DNA of 64,000 nt from the NCBI RefSeq assembly GCF_004801305.1, contig NZ_SSOD01000001.1, positions 1 through 64,000 on the forward strand. The letters run 5' to 3'. Below the pieces are notes generated by a model that saw only the letters and a program-made list of their open reading frames with translations, searched no databases and was not told where the DNA came from. The translations under genes and the position numbers were made by a program. Below, piece after piece: positions 35,728 to 45,265 of this stretch; positions within the stretch are counted from its first letter, which is position 1; each line of letters opens with the position of its first letter. The DNA comes from Pseudothauera rhizosphaerae (GTDB lineage Bacteria; Pseudomonadota; Gammaproteobacteria; Burkholderiales; Rhodocyclaceae).

Positions 35728-36609
35728 ATGAACCCGCCCCGCACCGCCCTGACGACCCTCTTCGTGCCGCCGCTCTTCGTGCTGCTGTGGAGCACCGGCT
35801 TCATCGGCGCCAAGTTCGGCCTGCCCTATGCCGAGCCGCTCACCTTCCTGTGCGCCCGCTACGTGCTGGTGATCGCCCTGATGCTGGCCCTCGCCCTGGC
35901 AACCCGCGCACCGTGGCCCCGCACGCCGCGGGAGGCCTTCCACATCGGCGTCTCCGGCGTGCTGCTGCATGCCTTCTACCTGGGCGGCGTGTTCATCGCC
36001 ATCTCCCGCGGCCTGCCGGCGGGCGTCACCGCGCTGGTGGTGGGCATGCAGCCGCTGCTCACCGCCCTGGGCGCCGGCTGGCTGCTGGGCGAGCGGGTCG
36101 GCGCGCGCCAGTGGGCGGGGCTGGCGCTGGGCGTCGCCGGCGTGGCGCTGGTGGTGGGCGACAAGGCGGGCGGCGCGGACCTGGACGAGTTGGGCCACGC
36201 CCTGCTGCCGGCCCTGGTGGCCCTGGCGGGAATCACCGCCGGCACCCTGTACCAGAAGCGCTTCTGCCCCCGTTTCGACCTGCGCACGGGCTCGGTGATC
36301 CAGTTCCTGCCCGTGCTGGCCCTCACCGCCGTGGCCGCCGCCGGCACGGAAACGATGCACATAGCCTGGCAGGGGGAATTCGTCTTCGCCCTGCTGTGGC
36401 TGGTGCTGGTGCTCTCCATCGGCGCCATCAGCCTGCTCAACCTGCTGATCCGCAGCGGCAGCGCGGTGAACGTGGCGAGCCTGTTCTACCTCACCCCGCC
36501 CACCACCGCCCTGATTGCCTGGGCCATGTTCGGCGAGACGCTCGCCCTGCCCGCGCTGGCCGGCATGGGCATCGCAGTGGCGGGCGTATGGCTGGCGCGC
36601 AGGGGCTAG
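35728..36609 (+). CDS. DMT superfamily EamA-type transporter
   Basis: A 293-residue membrane protein with ten predicted helices in two EamA repeats: LLWSTGFIGAKFGLPYAEP in the first, and SLFYLTPPTTALIAWAMFGE in the second. It probably exports an amino acid or other small metabolite, with the substrate unknown. The ATG at 35728 gives the usual short N-terminus. It sits between yebC and ruvC, which are neighbours in many relatives. Confidence 0.88.
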   Translation: MNPPRTALTTLFVPPLFVLLWSTGFIGAKFGLPYAEPLTFLCARYVLVIALMLALALATRAPWPRTPREAFHIGVSGVLLHAFYLGGVFIAISRGLPAGVTALVVGMQPLLTALGAGWLLGERVGARQWAGLALGVAGVALVVGDKAGGADLDELGHALLPALVALAGITAGTLYQKRFCPRFDLRTGSVIQFLPVLALTAVAAAGTETMHIAWQGEFVFALLWLVLVLSIGAISLLNLLIRSGSAVNVASLFYLTPPTTALIAWAMFGETLALPALAGMGIAVAGVWLARRG

Positions 36610-36935
36610 CCTCAATACGGTTCGCCCATGTCAACGTTGTTGCCGGCTTGGTTGCGCGCTCCCTCTCCCCTTGCGGGAGAGGGCTGGGGAGAGGGGCGCC
36701 CGGCAGGGGCGTAAGGCAGTCCATGGCGGTCCGGCTGGCCCAGCCCCCTCTCCCCAACCCCTCTCCCGCGAGGGGAGAGGGGCTTTGCCAGCCAAGCGGG
36801 CAGGTTGGGCCGAGCCCTTCGACTTCGCTCAGGACAGGCGCAGCGACGCCCAACATGGATGACTTGGGAGTCGGGCTCCCCGCGTCAGCCCAACGGGTTC
36901 TTCGCCCTGCGTGCGGCACTCGGTAGAATGCAGGC
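36610..36935. repeat. Intergenic repeat region upstream of ruvC
   Basis: This 326-bp gap has no gene. Two facing copies of a pyrimidine/purine-rich palindromic repeat (core CCCTCTCCCC...GGGGAGAGGG) lie at 36659-36697 and 36743-36784, each able to fold alone and with the other. A diverged CCCTTCGACTTCGCTCAGGA unit (36817-36836) is related to the repeat beside thrB. The ruvC promoter lies at the right end. Confidence 0.8.
36924..36929 (+). promoter_or_regulatory. Candidate -10 box directly in front of ruvC
   Basis: TAGAAT ends only 6 bases before the ruvC ATG at 36936. If used, transcription would begin at or beside the start codon and the message would be leaderless. No ribosome site is otherwise evident. 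Confidence 0.45.
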
Positions 36936-37508
36936 ATGACCGCCGCCTCCACTACCGTCGCCACCCGCATCCTGGGGCTGGACCCCGGCCTGCGCATCAC
37001 CGGCTTCGGCCTCATCGACCGCCTCGGCAGCCAGTTGCGCTACGTGGCGAGCGGCACCATCCGCACCCGGGACGGTGAACTGCCGGGACGGCTGCGCACC
37101 CTGCTCGACGGCGTGCGCGAGGTGATCCAGACCTACTCCCCCGACCAGGTGGCGGTGGAAAAGGTGTTCGTCAACGTGAATCCGCAATCCACCCTGCTGC
37201 TGGGCCAGGCGCGCGGCGCGGTGATCTGCGGCGCGGTGTCCTGCGACCTGCCGGTGGCCGAATACACCGCGCTGCAGGTCAAGCAGTCGGTGGTGGGCTA
37301 CGGCAAGGCCAGCAAGGAACAGGTGCAGCACATGGTGCAGCGCCTGCTGACGCTGCCCGCCGCGCCCGGGCCGGATGCGGCCGACGCGCTGGCCTGCGCC
37401 ATTTGCCACGCCCACGGCGCCGCCGGCCTGGGGGCGCTGGCCGGCGCCGGCACGCGGCGGCGCGGCGGCCGCCTGATTCCGGGGCTGGACGAACGCTTTC
37501 CGCGCTGA
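36936..37508 (+). CDS. ruvC: Holliday junction resolvase RuvC
   Basis: A 190-residue RuvC, the endonuclease that cuts Holliday junctions bound by RuvAB. The four catalytic acids are D16 (LGLDPG), E75 (VAVEKVF), D147 and D150 (PDAADALA), with spacing equal to that of E. coli. The gene is 20 kb from ruvB in this genome, with its own possible promoter. The C-terminus is a basic glycine-rich tail. Confidence 0.97.
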   Translation: MTAASTTVATRILGLDPGLRITGFGLIDRLGSQLRYVASGTIRTRDGELPGRLRTLLDGVREVIQTYSPDQVAVEKVFVNVNPQSTLLLGQARGAVICGAVSCDLPVAEYTALQVKQSVVGYGKASKEQVQHMVQRLLTLPAAPGPDAADALACAICHAHGAAGLGALAGAGTRRRGGRLIPGLDERFPR

Positions 37509-37584
37509 GCGGGTCCACATCGGCATCGCCCTTCGGGGGCGATCGCATTCCCCTGCCGTTTCACCGCACGACAAGGAGACAAGG

Positions 37585-38457
37585 ATGAAAGACACAGACG
37601 CCGCCGATTTCGACAGCCTGCTCCCCGCCGCCCACCTCGACCGGCGCGGCTTCGTCGCCACCCTGGGCGCCGCCGGCTTCGCGCTGGCCGTGCAGCCGGT
37701 GATGGCGCAGAGCGTGATCGCCACCCCGGCCGAAGGCCTGGACCAGGGCACGGCGGGCATTCCCTCCGGCGGCGATGCGCTGCCCGCCTATTTCGCCCGC
37801 CCCACGGGCAAGCGCGACCTGCCGGTGGTCCTCGTGGTGCAGGAAATCTTCGGCGTACACGAGCACATCCGCGACGTCGCCCGGCGGCTGGCGCACCTGG
37901 GCTATCTCGCCATCGCCCCCGAGCTGTACTTCCGCCAGGGCGATCCGTCCAGGATCGAGAACATTCCCGACATCCTCTCCGGCATCGTCTCGAAGGTGCC
38001 CGACGCCCAGGTGCTGGCGGACCTGGACGCCTGCGCGGCCTGGGCCGGCGGCCAGAACGGCGATCCGGCGCGCCTGGGCACCACCGGCTTCTGCTGGGGC
38101 GGACGCATCACCTGGCTGTACGCCGCCCACAACCCGGCCCTGAGGGCCGGCGTGGCCTGGTACGGCCGCCTCGGCGGCACGCCGGGCGACAACACCCCGC
38201 GCCATCCCATCGACGTGGCCGGCGCGCTGCACGCGCCCGTGCTCGGCCTGTACGGCGGACAGGACCAGGGCATCCCGCTCGCCGACGTGGAGGCGATGCG
38301 CGAGGCGCTGAAGAAGGCCGGCAGCGGGAGCGAGATCGTCGTCTACCCGGACGCGCCCCACGCCTTCCACGCCGACTACCGGCCGAGCTACCGCAAGGCC
38401 GAGGCCGAGGACGGCTGGAAGCGGCTCACGGAGTGGTTCGCGCGCCATCTCGGCTGA
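37585..38457 (+). CDS. Dienelactone hydrolase family protein, probable Tat export
   Basis: A 290-residue alpha/beta hydrolase. The N-terminal segment [18 protein letters not shown], ending VMAQS, reads as a twin-arginine signal, so export to the periplasm is likely. The catalytic set is visible: nucleophile cysteine in TTGFCWGGR, aspartate in YGGQDQGIP, histidine in [10 protein letters not shown]. Cytoplasmic relatives open dienelactones in chlorocatechol breakdown; the substrate of the exported branch is not known. No aromatic pathway genes are nearby. Confidence 0.88.
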   Translation: MKDTDAADFDSLLPAAHLDRRGFVATLGAAGFALAVQPVMAQSVIATPAEGLDQGTAGIPSGGDALPAYFARPTGKRDLPVVLVVQEIFGVHEHIRDVARRLAHLGYLAIAPELYFRQGDPSRIENIPDILSGIVSKVPDAQVLADLDACAAWAGGQNGDPARLGTTGFCWGGRITWLYAAHNPALRAGVAWYGRLGGTPGDNTPRHPIDVAGALHAPVLGLYGGQDQGIPLADVEAMREALKKAGSGSEIVVYPDAPHAFHADYRPSYRKAEAEDGWKRLTEWFARHLG

Positions 38458-38698
38458 ACGCCCGCCGTTTCCCCGTATTTGCAACGCACCACGGACCCTT
38501 CCGCACATTCGTCCGGAATGCGCCGCCCGCGGCCCGCCCCGACGCCCGGCGACGGGCCTGCGCCGTAATACAAGTGCGTGCAACCCTAAAGTTGCAGTGC
38601 AATATCGTCGTATACTCATCCGAGGCAAGCGCCCTCTCCGGCCTCATGGTCGAAAAGGGCGTTTTTATTCGGCGCATACGGCACAGAGCACTGCACCC

Positions 38699-39064
38699 AT
38701 GAAAACCATCTTCCTCGTCGACGATTCCGCAACCATCCTGCTGAGCATCTCCGGCATCCTCACCAAGGCCGGCTACGGCGTGGAAAAGGCTTCCAACCCC
38801 CAGGAAGCACTGAAAAAATTCCAGGCCGGGGCCAAGGTGGATCTGCTGATCACCGACCTCAACATGCCGGGCATGAACGGCATAGAACTGATCCGGGAAG
38901 TGCGCAAGCTGCCGAACTGCCGCTTCATGCCCATCCTGTTCCTGACCACCGAATCGGAGCAGTCGAAGAAGGCCGAGGCCAAGGCGGCGGGCGCCTCCGG
39001 CTGGATCGTCAAGCCGGCTTCCGCCGACGAGTTGCTCAACACCATCAAGCTGGTCGTGCGCTGA
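38699..39064 (+). CDS. cheY: Single-domain response regulator (CheY-like)
   Basis: A 121-residue receiver domain alone. The acidic pair is in FLVDDSA, the phospho-acceptor aspartate in LLITDLNMPGMNG (near residue 56), the threonine in FLTTES and the lysine in IVKPAS. It is the first gene of the chemotaxis operon and the expected target of the CheA downstream. Nothing in the sequence tells whether it binds the flagellar motor or another output. The upstream gap (38458-38698) holds TAAAGTT at 38587-38593, which would suit a flagellar sigma-28 -35 element, but the -10 match is poor. Confidence 0.9.
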   Translation: MKTIFLVDDSATILLSISGILTKAGYGVEKASNPQEALKKFQAGAKVDLLITDLNMPGMNGIELIREVRKLPNCRFMPILFLTTESEQSKKAEAKAAGASGWIVKPASADELLNTIKLVVR

Positions 39065-39082
39065 CCGCACCGGAGCACCATC

Positions 39083-40351
39083 ATGGACATCGCCACCCTG
39101 TACCGCCGTTCCACCCTGGTCGTCGCCTTGGTGGCGCTGAGCGCGGGCATCGCGGTGTACTTTCTCAACGGCTGGTTCCATCGCACCTTCCTCGCCGGGC
39201 TGGGCATCACCCAACCGTCCGGCGATGCGATCGGAACGGTGCTGATCCTCTCGGTGGCCTATCTCGCCCAGCGTCTGGTGTCGCTGGCCTTCTTCCGCGA
39301 CCAGTTCGCGGGCATGGCCACCGTCCAGCAGCAGATGGCATCCTCCTCGCGCAACGTCGAGGTGGTCAACGAAGAGGTGTCCCAGGAACTGCGCGCCGTC
39401 CCCACCTACAACGGCGTGCTGCGCAACCAGCTCGACAGCGTGATCCAGCAGACCGAGCAGGCGGCCTACGACATCACCAGCCGGCTGCAGGCGATCGACG
39501 GGGTGGTCGGCCGGCTCAACGAATTCGTCACCACGAGTTCCTCCGAGGCCAACCAACTGGCCGAGCACTCGGAGGAGAACATCGTCCAGAACCAGCGCCT
39601 GATCGGCGAGATGCGCCAGTACATCGAGACCCGCATCACCGAGGCGCAGGCCGACCAGCAGCGCGTGGCGCAGGTGGTGAGCGAGGCGCGCTCGCTGGAA
39701 TCGCTGACCAACCTGATCAAGGACATCGCCGCGCAGACCAACCTGCTCGCGCTCAACGCCGCCATCGAGGCGGCGCGCGCCGGCGAGGCCGGGCGCGGCT
39801 TCGCGGTGGTGGCCGACGAAGTGCGCAAGCTGTCGGCGGAAACCGAGAGGGCGGTGCAGGCGATCAACCGGGGCATCCAGGGCGTGGCCGGCGCCATCGA
39901 GACCCAGTTGCAGGAGAAGCTCTCCTCCGTCAACCTGGACCGGGAACAGGCCGCGCTCGGCCAGTTCGCCGACCAGCTCGTACAGGTGGGCACCAGCTAC
40001 GAGGACATCCTGCGCCACCAGGCCATGGTGATCGAAACCGTGCGCGGCAGCAGCGAGGAACTGGCGACGATGTTCATGGATACGCTGGCCAGCGTGCAGT
40101 TCCAGGACGTCACCCGGCAGCAGATCGAACACACCATGCAGGCGCTGGAACGCCTGGACAGCCATCTCGCCGGCCTGGCCGAGCGCCTGCTGCTGGCCGA
40201 GCGCCCGGATTTCGCCTACGTGCCGCTGGCCGAGCACCTCGACCAGTTGTATTCGCAGTACGTCATGGACAGCCAGCGCAGCACCCACCAGAACAGCCTG
40301 AACCAGAGCGGCGGCGCCAGCGGCGGCAGCCCGAAGGTGGAACTGTTCTGA
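39083..40351 (+). CDS. Methyl-accepting chemotaxis protein with CheZ-like phosphatase motif
   Basis: A 422-residue receptor-like protein. Two membrane helices (about 11-29 and 50-70) enclose only a short outside loop, so there is no periplasmic sensor domain. The signalling hairpin tip is [20 protein letters not shown] (213-232). After it comes a helix with [20 protein letters not shown] (338-357). The pattern FQDxTxQ with D342 and Q346 has the spacing of the CheZ catalytic Asp/Gln pair. The C-terminus is a Gly/Ser-rich linker ending KVELF, again reminiscent of CheZ. The operon has no cheZ, so this protein may combine signalling with CheY-P removal. Confidence 0.82.
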   Translation: MDIATLYRRSTLVVALVALSAGIAVYFLNGWFHRTFLAGLGITQPSGDAIGTVLILSVAYLAQRLVSLAFFRDQFAGMATVQQQMASSSRNVEVVNEEVSQELRAVPTYNGVLRNQLDSVIQQTEQAAYDITSRLQAIDGVVGRLNEFVTTSSSEANQLAEHSEENIVQNQRLIGEMRQYIETRITEAQADQQRVAQVVSEARSLESLTNLIKDIAAQTNLLALNAAIEAARAGEAGRGFAVVADEVRKLSAETERAVQAINRGIQGVAGAIETQLQEKLSSVNLDREQAALGQFADQLVQVGTSYEDILRHQAMVIETVRGSSEELATMFMDTLASVQFQDVTRQQIEHTMQALERLDSHLAGLAERLLLAERPDFAYVPLAEHLDQLYSQYVMDSQRSTHQNSLNQSGGASGGSPKVELF

Positions 40352-40379
40352 CCCGGGTCCTGCGCGCAACGGAGAAACC

Positions 40380-40697
40380 ATGAGCAAGAAAAAGAACGTC
40401 GCCCAGCGCCTCGCGATCATCGAGGACATGACCATCTACAACGCCGCCACGCAGAAGCAGGCCCTGGTCGAGGCGCTCGCAGCCTGCGACGAGCTGGAGC
40501 TGGACCTGTCCACGGTGGGCGAGATCGACACCGCCGGCTTCCAGTTGCTGGTGCTGGTCAAGCGCGAGGCCGCACGGCTCGGCAAGCAGGCGCACATCGT
40601 GGCCCACAGCCCCGCGGTCAGCGAGGTGGTGGATTTCTTCAACATGGCGGCCCATTTCGGCGACCCGATACTGGTGCCCGCACAGGAGGCGCGCTGA
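40380..40697 (+). CDS. STAS domain protein in chemotaxis operon
   Basis: A 105-residue protein consisting of one STAS domain, as in anti-sigma-factor antagonists. The loop that carries the regulatory serine in SpoIIAA reads EIDTAGFQLL, so threonine replaces serine and could still be phosphorylated. It lies 28 bp after the receptor and 3 bp before cheA. STAS genes occur beside cheA in some chemotaxis systems; the role may be scaffold or link to a phosphorylation switch, unproven. Confidence 0.87.
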   Translation: MSKKKNVAQRLAIIEDMTIYNAATQKQALVEALAACDELELDLSTVGEIDTAGFQLLVLVKREAARLGKQAHIVAHSPAVSEVVDFFNMAAHFGDPILVPAQEAR

Positions 40698-40700
40698 ACG

Positions 40701-42902
40701 ATGGATGAGATCACCTCCGTCTTCGTCACCGAAAGCCGCGAGCAGTTGGAGGCCATGGAGGCCGCGCTGCTGCAACTGGAAGACAACCCGGACGACGCAG
40801 ACATCCTCGGCGCGGTGTTCCGCGCCGCGCACACCATCAAGGGCGGCGCCGGCGTCATCGAATGCGGCTTTCTGGTGGCCTTCACCCACGTGGTGGAAAG
40901 TGCCCTCGACAAGCTGCGCAACGGCGAGATTACCGCCAATGCCGACCTGATCGCCCTGCTGCTGGCCTGCTCCGACCACATGGGCCACCTGATCGGCGTG
41001 CTCGAATCCGGCACCGCCGCGCCGGGCGGGGACCTGCAGACCGACGGCGACGCCCTGCTCGCCCGCCTGCAGCGCGACTGGCTGTCGGCCGATGCGGTTG
41101 GCGCCGCGGCAGCGCCCGCGCCCAAGGCCGAACCGGTACTCAGTTCCGGCGGCGGCGCGGTGGAAACGGACTGCTGGCACATCTCCCTGCGCTTCGGCCC
41201 GGACGTGCTGAAGAACGGCATGGACCCGCTGTCCTTCCTGCGCTACCTGACCACGCTGGGCCGCATCGAGCGCATCGAGACGCTGGCCGACGCCATGCCG
41301 GCCGCCGAGGAGATGGACCCGGAAGCCTGCTACCTGGGCTTCGAGATCAGCTTCTCCTCCGACGCCGACAAGGCCGCGATCGAGCGCGTGTTCGACTTCG
41401 TGCGCGACGAATGCGCGCTGTACATCCTGCCGCCGCGCAGCCGGCTGGCCGACTACATGCAGTTGATGGCGGCGCTGCCGGAAGACAGCATGCGCCTGGG
41501 CGAGATCCTCGTGCGCGTGGGCGCGCTGACCCAGGCCGAACTGGACGAGGGCCTGCGCACGCAGAGTGCCGGCACGGAGCCCGACGCAGCCGGCGAACCC
41601 CATCCGGCCGCGCCGCTGGGTGAAATCCTGGTCGAACAGCACGTCGTGCAGCCCGAGCTGGTCGAGGCCGCGGTGGTCAAGCAGAAGCAGGTGAGCGACA
41701 AGAAGGCCGCCGATGCCCGCCTGATCCGCATCCAGGCCGACAAGCTCGACCGCCTGATCGACCTGGTCGGCGAACTGGTGATCGCCGGCGCCAGCGTGAA
41801 TCTCCTCGCCAGCCGCGCCGGCCAGGCCGACCTGACCGAGGCCACCTCCATCGTCAGCCGGCTGGTGGAGAGCATCCGCGACTCCGCGCTGCAACTGCGC
41901 ATGGTGCAGATCGGCGAAACCTTCGGCCGCTTCAACCGCGTGGTGCGCGACGTGTCCAAGGAGCTGGGCAAGGACATCGAACTGGTCATCACCGGCGGCG
42001 AGACCGAGCTGGACAAGTCGGTGGTGGAAAAGATCGGCGACCCGCTGATGCACCTGGTGCGCAATGCCATCGACCACGGCATCGAGCCGCCCGAGGTGCG
42101 CGCCGCACGCGGCAAGCCGCCGCGCGGCCGGCTGGCGCTCAACGCCTTCCACGACTCGGGCAGCATCGTCATCGAGATCGTCGATGACGGCGGCGGCCTG
42201 AACCGCGACAAGATCACCCGCAAGGCGGTCGAACGCGGCCTCATCGCCAGCGGACAGAGCCTCTCCGACAACGAGATCTACGGGCTGATCTTCGAACCCG
42301 GCTTTTCCACCGCCGACCGGGTGTCCAACCTCTCCGGACGCGGCGTGGGCATGGACGTGGTCAAGCGCAACATCCAGAGCCTGCGCGGCCGGGTGGAAGT
42401 CAGCTCCACGGAAGGCGAAGGCACCCGCTTCTCCATCCGCCTGCCGCTCACGCTGGCGATCATCGACGGCTTCCTGGTGGGCGCCGGCGCGGCCAGCTAC
42501 GTGATCCCGCTCGACACGGTGGTGGAATGCATGGAACTGCAGGCCGTCACCACCGAGCGCAACTACCTCAACCTGCGCGGCGAGGTGCTCCCCTTCATCC
42601 GCCTGCGGAATCTGTTCGAGATCGACGGCGAACGGCCCCGGCGCGAGAACGTCGTGGTGGTCAGGGCCGCCGGGCAGAAGGCGGGCATCGTCGTCGACCA
42701 GTTGCTGGGCGAGTTCCAGACGGTCATCAAGCCCCTCGGCCACCTGTTCCGCAACCTGCGCGGCATCGGCGGCTCCACCATCCTGGGCAGCGGCGAGGTG
42801 GCGCTGATCCTCGACGTGCAGGCATTGGCACAATTGGCAGCAAAGGGAGAGGAGACCTCCCTGTCGCACAACCAGACCGGGCGCAACAGCCTGGCGAACT
42901 GA
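40701..42902 (+). CDS. cheA: Chemotaxis histidine kinase CheA
   Basis: A 733-residue CheA. The P1 domain carries the phospho-histidine H44 (RAAHTIKGGAG). A distinct domain at about 150-250 (CWHISLRFGPDVLKNGMDPL) probably serves as the CheY/CheB docking domain. P3 dimerisation follows (ADKLDRLIDLVGELVI). The ATPase domain has HLVRNAIDHGIE, DDGGGLNRDKI and GRGVGMDVVKRNI. A C-terminal CheW-like domain ends it. It phosphorylates CheY and CheB in response to receptor state. It overlaps none of its neighbours but is tightly spaced with the STAS gene. Confidence 0.96.
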   Translation: MDEITSVFVTESREQLEAMEAALLQLEDNPDDADILGAVFRAAHTIKGGAGVIECGFLVAFTHVVESALDKLRNGEITANADLIALLLACSDHMGHLIGVLESGTAAPGGDLQTDGDALLARLQRDWLSADAVGAAAAPAPKAEPVLSSGGGAVETDCWHISLRFGPDVLKNGMDPLSFLRYLTTLGRIERIETLADAMPAAEEMDPEACYLGFEISFSSDADKAAIERVFDFVRDECALYILPPRSRLADYMQLMAALPEDSMRLGEILVRVGALTQAELDEGLRTQSAGTEPDAAGEPHPAAPLGEILVEQHVVQPELVEAAVVKQKQVSDKKAADARLIRIQADKLDRLIDLVGELVIAGASVNLLASRAGQADLTEATSIVSRLVESIRDSALQLRMVQIGETFGRFNRVVRDVSKELGKDIELVITGGETELDKSVVEKIGDPLMHLVRNAIDHGIEPPEVRAARGKPPRGRLALNAFHDSGSIVIEIVDDGGGLNRDKITRKAVERGLIASGQSLSDNEIYGLIFEPGFSTADRVSNLSGRGVGMDVVKRNIQSLRGRVEVSSTEGEGTRFSIRLPLTLAIIDGFLVGAGAASYVIPLDTVVECMELQAVTTERNYLNLRGEVLPFIRLRNLFEIDGERPRRENVVVVRAAGQKAGIVVDQLLGEFQTVIKPLGHLFRNLRGIGGSTILGSGEVALILDVQALAQLAAKGEETSLSHNQTGRNSLAN

Positions 42903-42955
42903 CAGGACAACTCCAGCCACCACGATCGACCTAGACTCAGGGAGGGTCTCTCAAC

Positions 42956-44611
42956 ATGCTTTCAAATCTCAAGATCGGCGTCCGCCTCTCCATCGCCTTC
43001 GGCCTCATCATCCTGCTGATGGTGATCATCGCCGCCATCAGCATCGCCCGCCTCGGCAGGCTGTCGGACCAGATCTCGCTGGTCGTCGACGACCGCTATC
43101 CGAAGACGGTGTGGGCCAACAACATCCTCGATCAGGTCAACCTCGGCGCGCAGTACACCCGCAATGCCATGCTGGCCCGCGACCGCGCGGGAGCGGAACG
43201 CGAAATCGCCCGCATCGGCCGCGAACTGACCCCCGTCATCAACGAGAACTCGGATCGCCTGCAGAAAACCCTCGATTCCGAGCGCGAACAGGCCATGCTG
43301 CGCGAACTGGGCACCACCCGCACCGCCTTCGTGACCAACATCGGCAGGCTCAGCACCCTGATCCTCGACGGCCAGCACGAAGCCGCGCTGACGCTGCTGC
43401 AAGGCGACATGCAGAAGACGCAGGAAGGCTACCTGAAAAGCATCACCGACATCATCGCCTACCAGGGCGAACTGATGGAAAGCGAGGGCCACCTCGCCGA
43501 GGAGATCGCGCAGGCCTCGCGCACGCTGATGATCACCCTGGCGGTGCTCGCCATCTTGCTGGCCGCCGGCTCCGCCTGGCTGATCGCGCGCTCCATCACC
43601 CGTCCGCTGGGCGAGGCGGTCGAAGCGGCCAACGCCCTGGCCGAAGGCGACCTCACGGTCCGGGTCGAGGCGCGCTCGCACGACGAAGTCGGCCAGTTGC
43701 TCGGCGCCATGCAGAACATGGTGGGCAAGCTGTCGCAGATCATCGGCGAGGTGCGCGGCGCCGCCGACAACCTGTCCTCCGCCTCCGAAGAGGTTTCGGC
43801 CACCGCCCAGTCACTCTCCCAGGGCGCCTCCGAACAGGCCGCCAGCGTGGAGGAAATCTCTTCCACCCTCGAACAGACCACCGCCAGCGTCAACCAGAAC
43901 ACCGAGAACGCCCGCGTCACCGACGGCATCGCCGCCAAGGCCGCTTCCGAGGCCGCCGACGGCGGCGGCGCGGTCAAGGAGACGGTGGACGCGATGAAGT
44001 CCATCGCCGAGAAGATCGGCATCATCGACGACATCGCCTACCAGACCAACCTGCTGGCGCTGAACGCCGCCATCGAGGCCGCGCGCGCCGGCGAACACGG
44101 CAAGGGCTTCGCCGTGGTCGCCGCCGAAGTGCGCAAGCTCGCCGAGCGCAGCCAGGTGGCCGCGCAGGAGATCGGCGAACTGGCCGGCTCCAGCGTCAAG
44201 CTCGCCGAAAAGGCCGGGCACCTGCTCGACGAGATGGTGCCCTCCATCCGCAAGACCTCCGACCTGGTGCAGGAAATCGCCTCCGCCTCCGAGGAACAGG
44301 CCGGCGGCGTGACCCAGATCAACCAGGCCGTGGGCCAGTTGAGCCAGGCCACCCAGCAGAACGCCTCGGCCTCCGAGGAACTGGCCGCCACCGCCGAGGA
44401 GATGGGCTCCCAGGCCGAACAACTGCAGGCGCTGATGCAGTTCTTCCGCATCACCGAAGAGCGCTTCGAGACGGTCCGGCGCACCACCCCGGCCGCCTCC
44501 GCGCCGCAGGCGCCGGCACCGGCGAAGACGGCCAAGGGCAAGAGCGTCCGCAAGCCCCTGCCCAAGGTCACCGCCACCGCGTTCGACGAAGAAAGCTTCG
44601 AGCGTTTCTGA
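42956..44611 (+). CDS. Methyl-accepting chemotaxis protein, 4HB type
   Basis: A 551-residue receptor. TM1 (about 11-32), a four-helix-bundle periplasmic domain, TM2 (about 190-212), then a HAMP domain ([20 protein letters not shown]). The signalling hairpin carries [20 protein letters not shown] and flanking methylation helices rich in E/Q pairs. The C-terminal 40 residues form an alanine/proline linker ending SFERF, which fits the x-[HFYW]-x-x-[HFYW] pentapeptide that docks CheR. Its signalling region is nearly identical at DNA level to the receptor at 45266. Confidence 0.93.
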   Translation: MLSNLKIGVRLSIAFGLIILLMVIIAAISIARLGRLSDQISLVVDDRYPKTVWANNILDQVNLGAQYTRNAMLARDRAGAEREIARIGRELTPVINENSDRLQKTLDSEREQAMLRELGTTRTAFVTNIGRLSTLILDGQHEAALTLLQGDMQKTQEGYLKSITDIIAYQGELMESEGHLAEEIAQASRTLMITLAVLAILLAAGSAWLIARSITRPLGEAVEAANALAEGDLTVRVEARSHDEVGQLLGAMQNMVGKLSQIIGEVRGAADNLSSASEEVSATAQSLSQGASEQAASVEEISSTLEQTTASVNQNTENARVTDGIAAKAASEAADGGGAVKETVDAMKSIAEKIGIIDDIAYQTNLLALNAAIEAARAGEHGKGFAVVAAEVRKLAERSQVAAQEIGELAGSSVKLAEKAGHLLDEMVPSIRKTSDLVQEIASASEEQAGGVTQINQAVGQLSQATQQNASASEELAATAEEMGSQAEQLQALMQFFRITEERFETVRRTTPAASAPQAPAPAKTAKGKSVRKPLPKVTATAFDEESFERF

Positions 44612-44625
44612 AGGAGCCGGCGCAC

Positions 44626-45201
44626 ATGGGACAGATCGTCGCACAACAACAGGCCGCCCCCTTGCCGCTTGCGCTGGCAGTCGGCGAGCAGGGCTCGCAG
44701 CAGTACCTGACCTTCACGCTGAACGGCGAGGTGTTCGCCATCGGCATCCTCAACATCAAGGAAATCATCGAGTACGGGTCGCTCACCGAGATTCCGATGA
44801 TGCCCGCCTTCATCCGCGGCGTGATCAACCTGCGCGGCGCCGTGGTGCCGGTGGTGGACCTGTCCGCGCGCTTCGGCGGCAGGCCCACCGCGGTGGCGCG
44901 ACGCACCTGCATCGTCATCGTGGAGATGGCGCAGGTGGTGGACGATGCCGAAATCCGCCAGGACATCGGCATCGTCGTGGACAGCGTCAACGAGGTGCTG
45001 GAGATCCCGCGCGGGGAAATCGAGCCGCCGCCGACCTTCGGCGCCCGCATCCGCGCCGACTTCATCCAGGGCATGGGCAAGGTGGCGGGCAAGTTCGTCA
45101 TCATCCTCAACATCGACCGCGTGCTGTCGGTGGATGAAATGGCGCAACTGGCCACCGTCGGCGCCAGCCTCGCGCCCGAAGGCGAGGAGCGCGGCACCTA
45201 G
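44626..45201 (+). CDS. cheW: Chemotaxis coupling protein CheW
   Basis: A 191-residue CheW that links receptors to CheA. The core domain has [44 protein letters not shown] and [12 protein letters not shown]. An extra 25-residue N-terminus and a short acidic C-terminus flank it. The start at 44626 follows a GGAG site (AAGGAGCC). Single cheW in the operon. Confidence 0.95.
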   Translation: MGQIVAQQQAAPLPLALAVGEQGSQQYLTFTLNGEVFAIGILNIKEIIEYGSLTEIPMMPAFIRGVINLRGAVVPVVDLSARFGGRPTAVARRTCIVIVEMAQVVDDAEIRQDIGIVVDSVNEVLEIPRGEIEPPPTFGARIRADFIQGMGKVAGKFVIILNIDRVLSVDEMAQLATVGASLAPEGEERGT

Positions 45202-45210
45202 GCGCCGCGG

Positions 45211-45238
45211 GTCCGGCCGGTGGCCACCGGCCGCGGAC
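45211..45238 (+). promoter_or_regulatory. Intercistronic hairpin between cheW and the third receptor
   Basis: GCCGGTGG at 45216-45223 pairs perfectly with CCACCGGC at 45224-45231, extended by GTCCG/CGGAC at the base. No T tract follows. In a polycistronic message it could lower expression or protect the upstream part. Confidence 0.5.
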
Positions 45239-45265
45239 TTCATGCAAGGCAGAGGAGACAAAAAA

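Noticed and set aside
38581-38698. Sigma-28 flagellar promoter (TAAAGTT at 38587) or a terminator-like CGCCCT/AGGGCG-TTTTT structure before the chemotaxis operon.
   Set aside because: The -10 part matches GCCGATAA poorly at the proper spacing, and the stem is only 6 bp with a loop of about 20 nt. Neither is strong enough to list as a feature.
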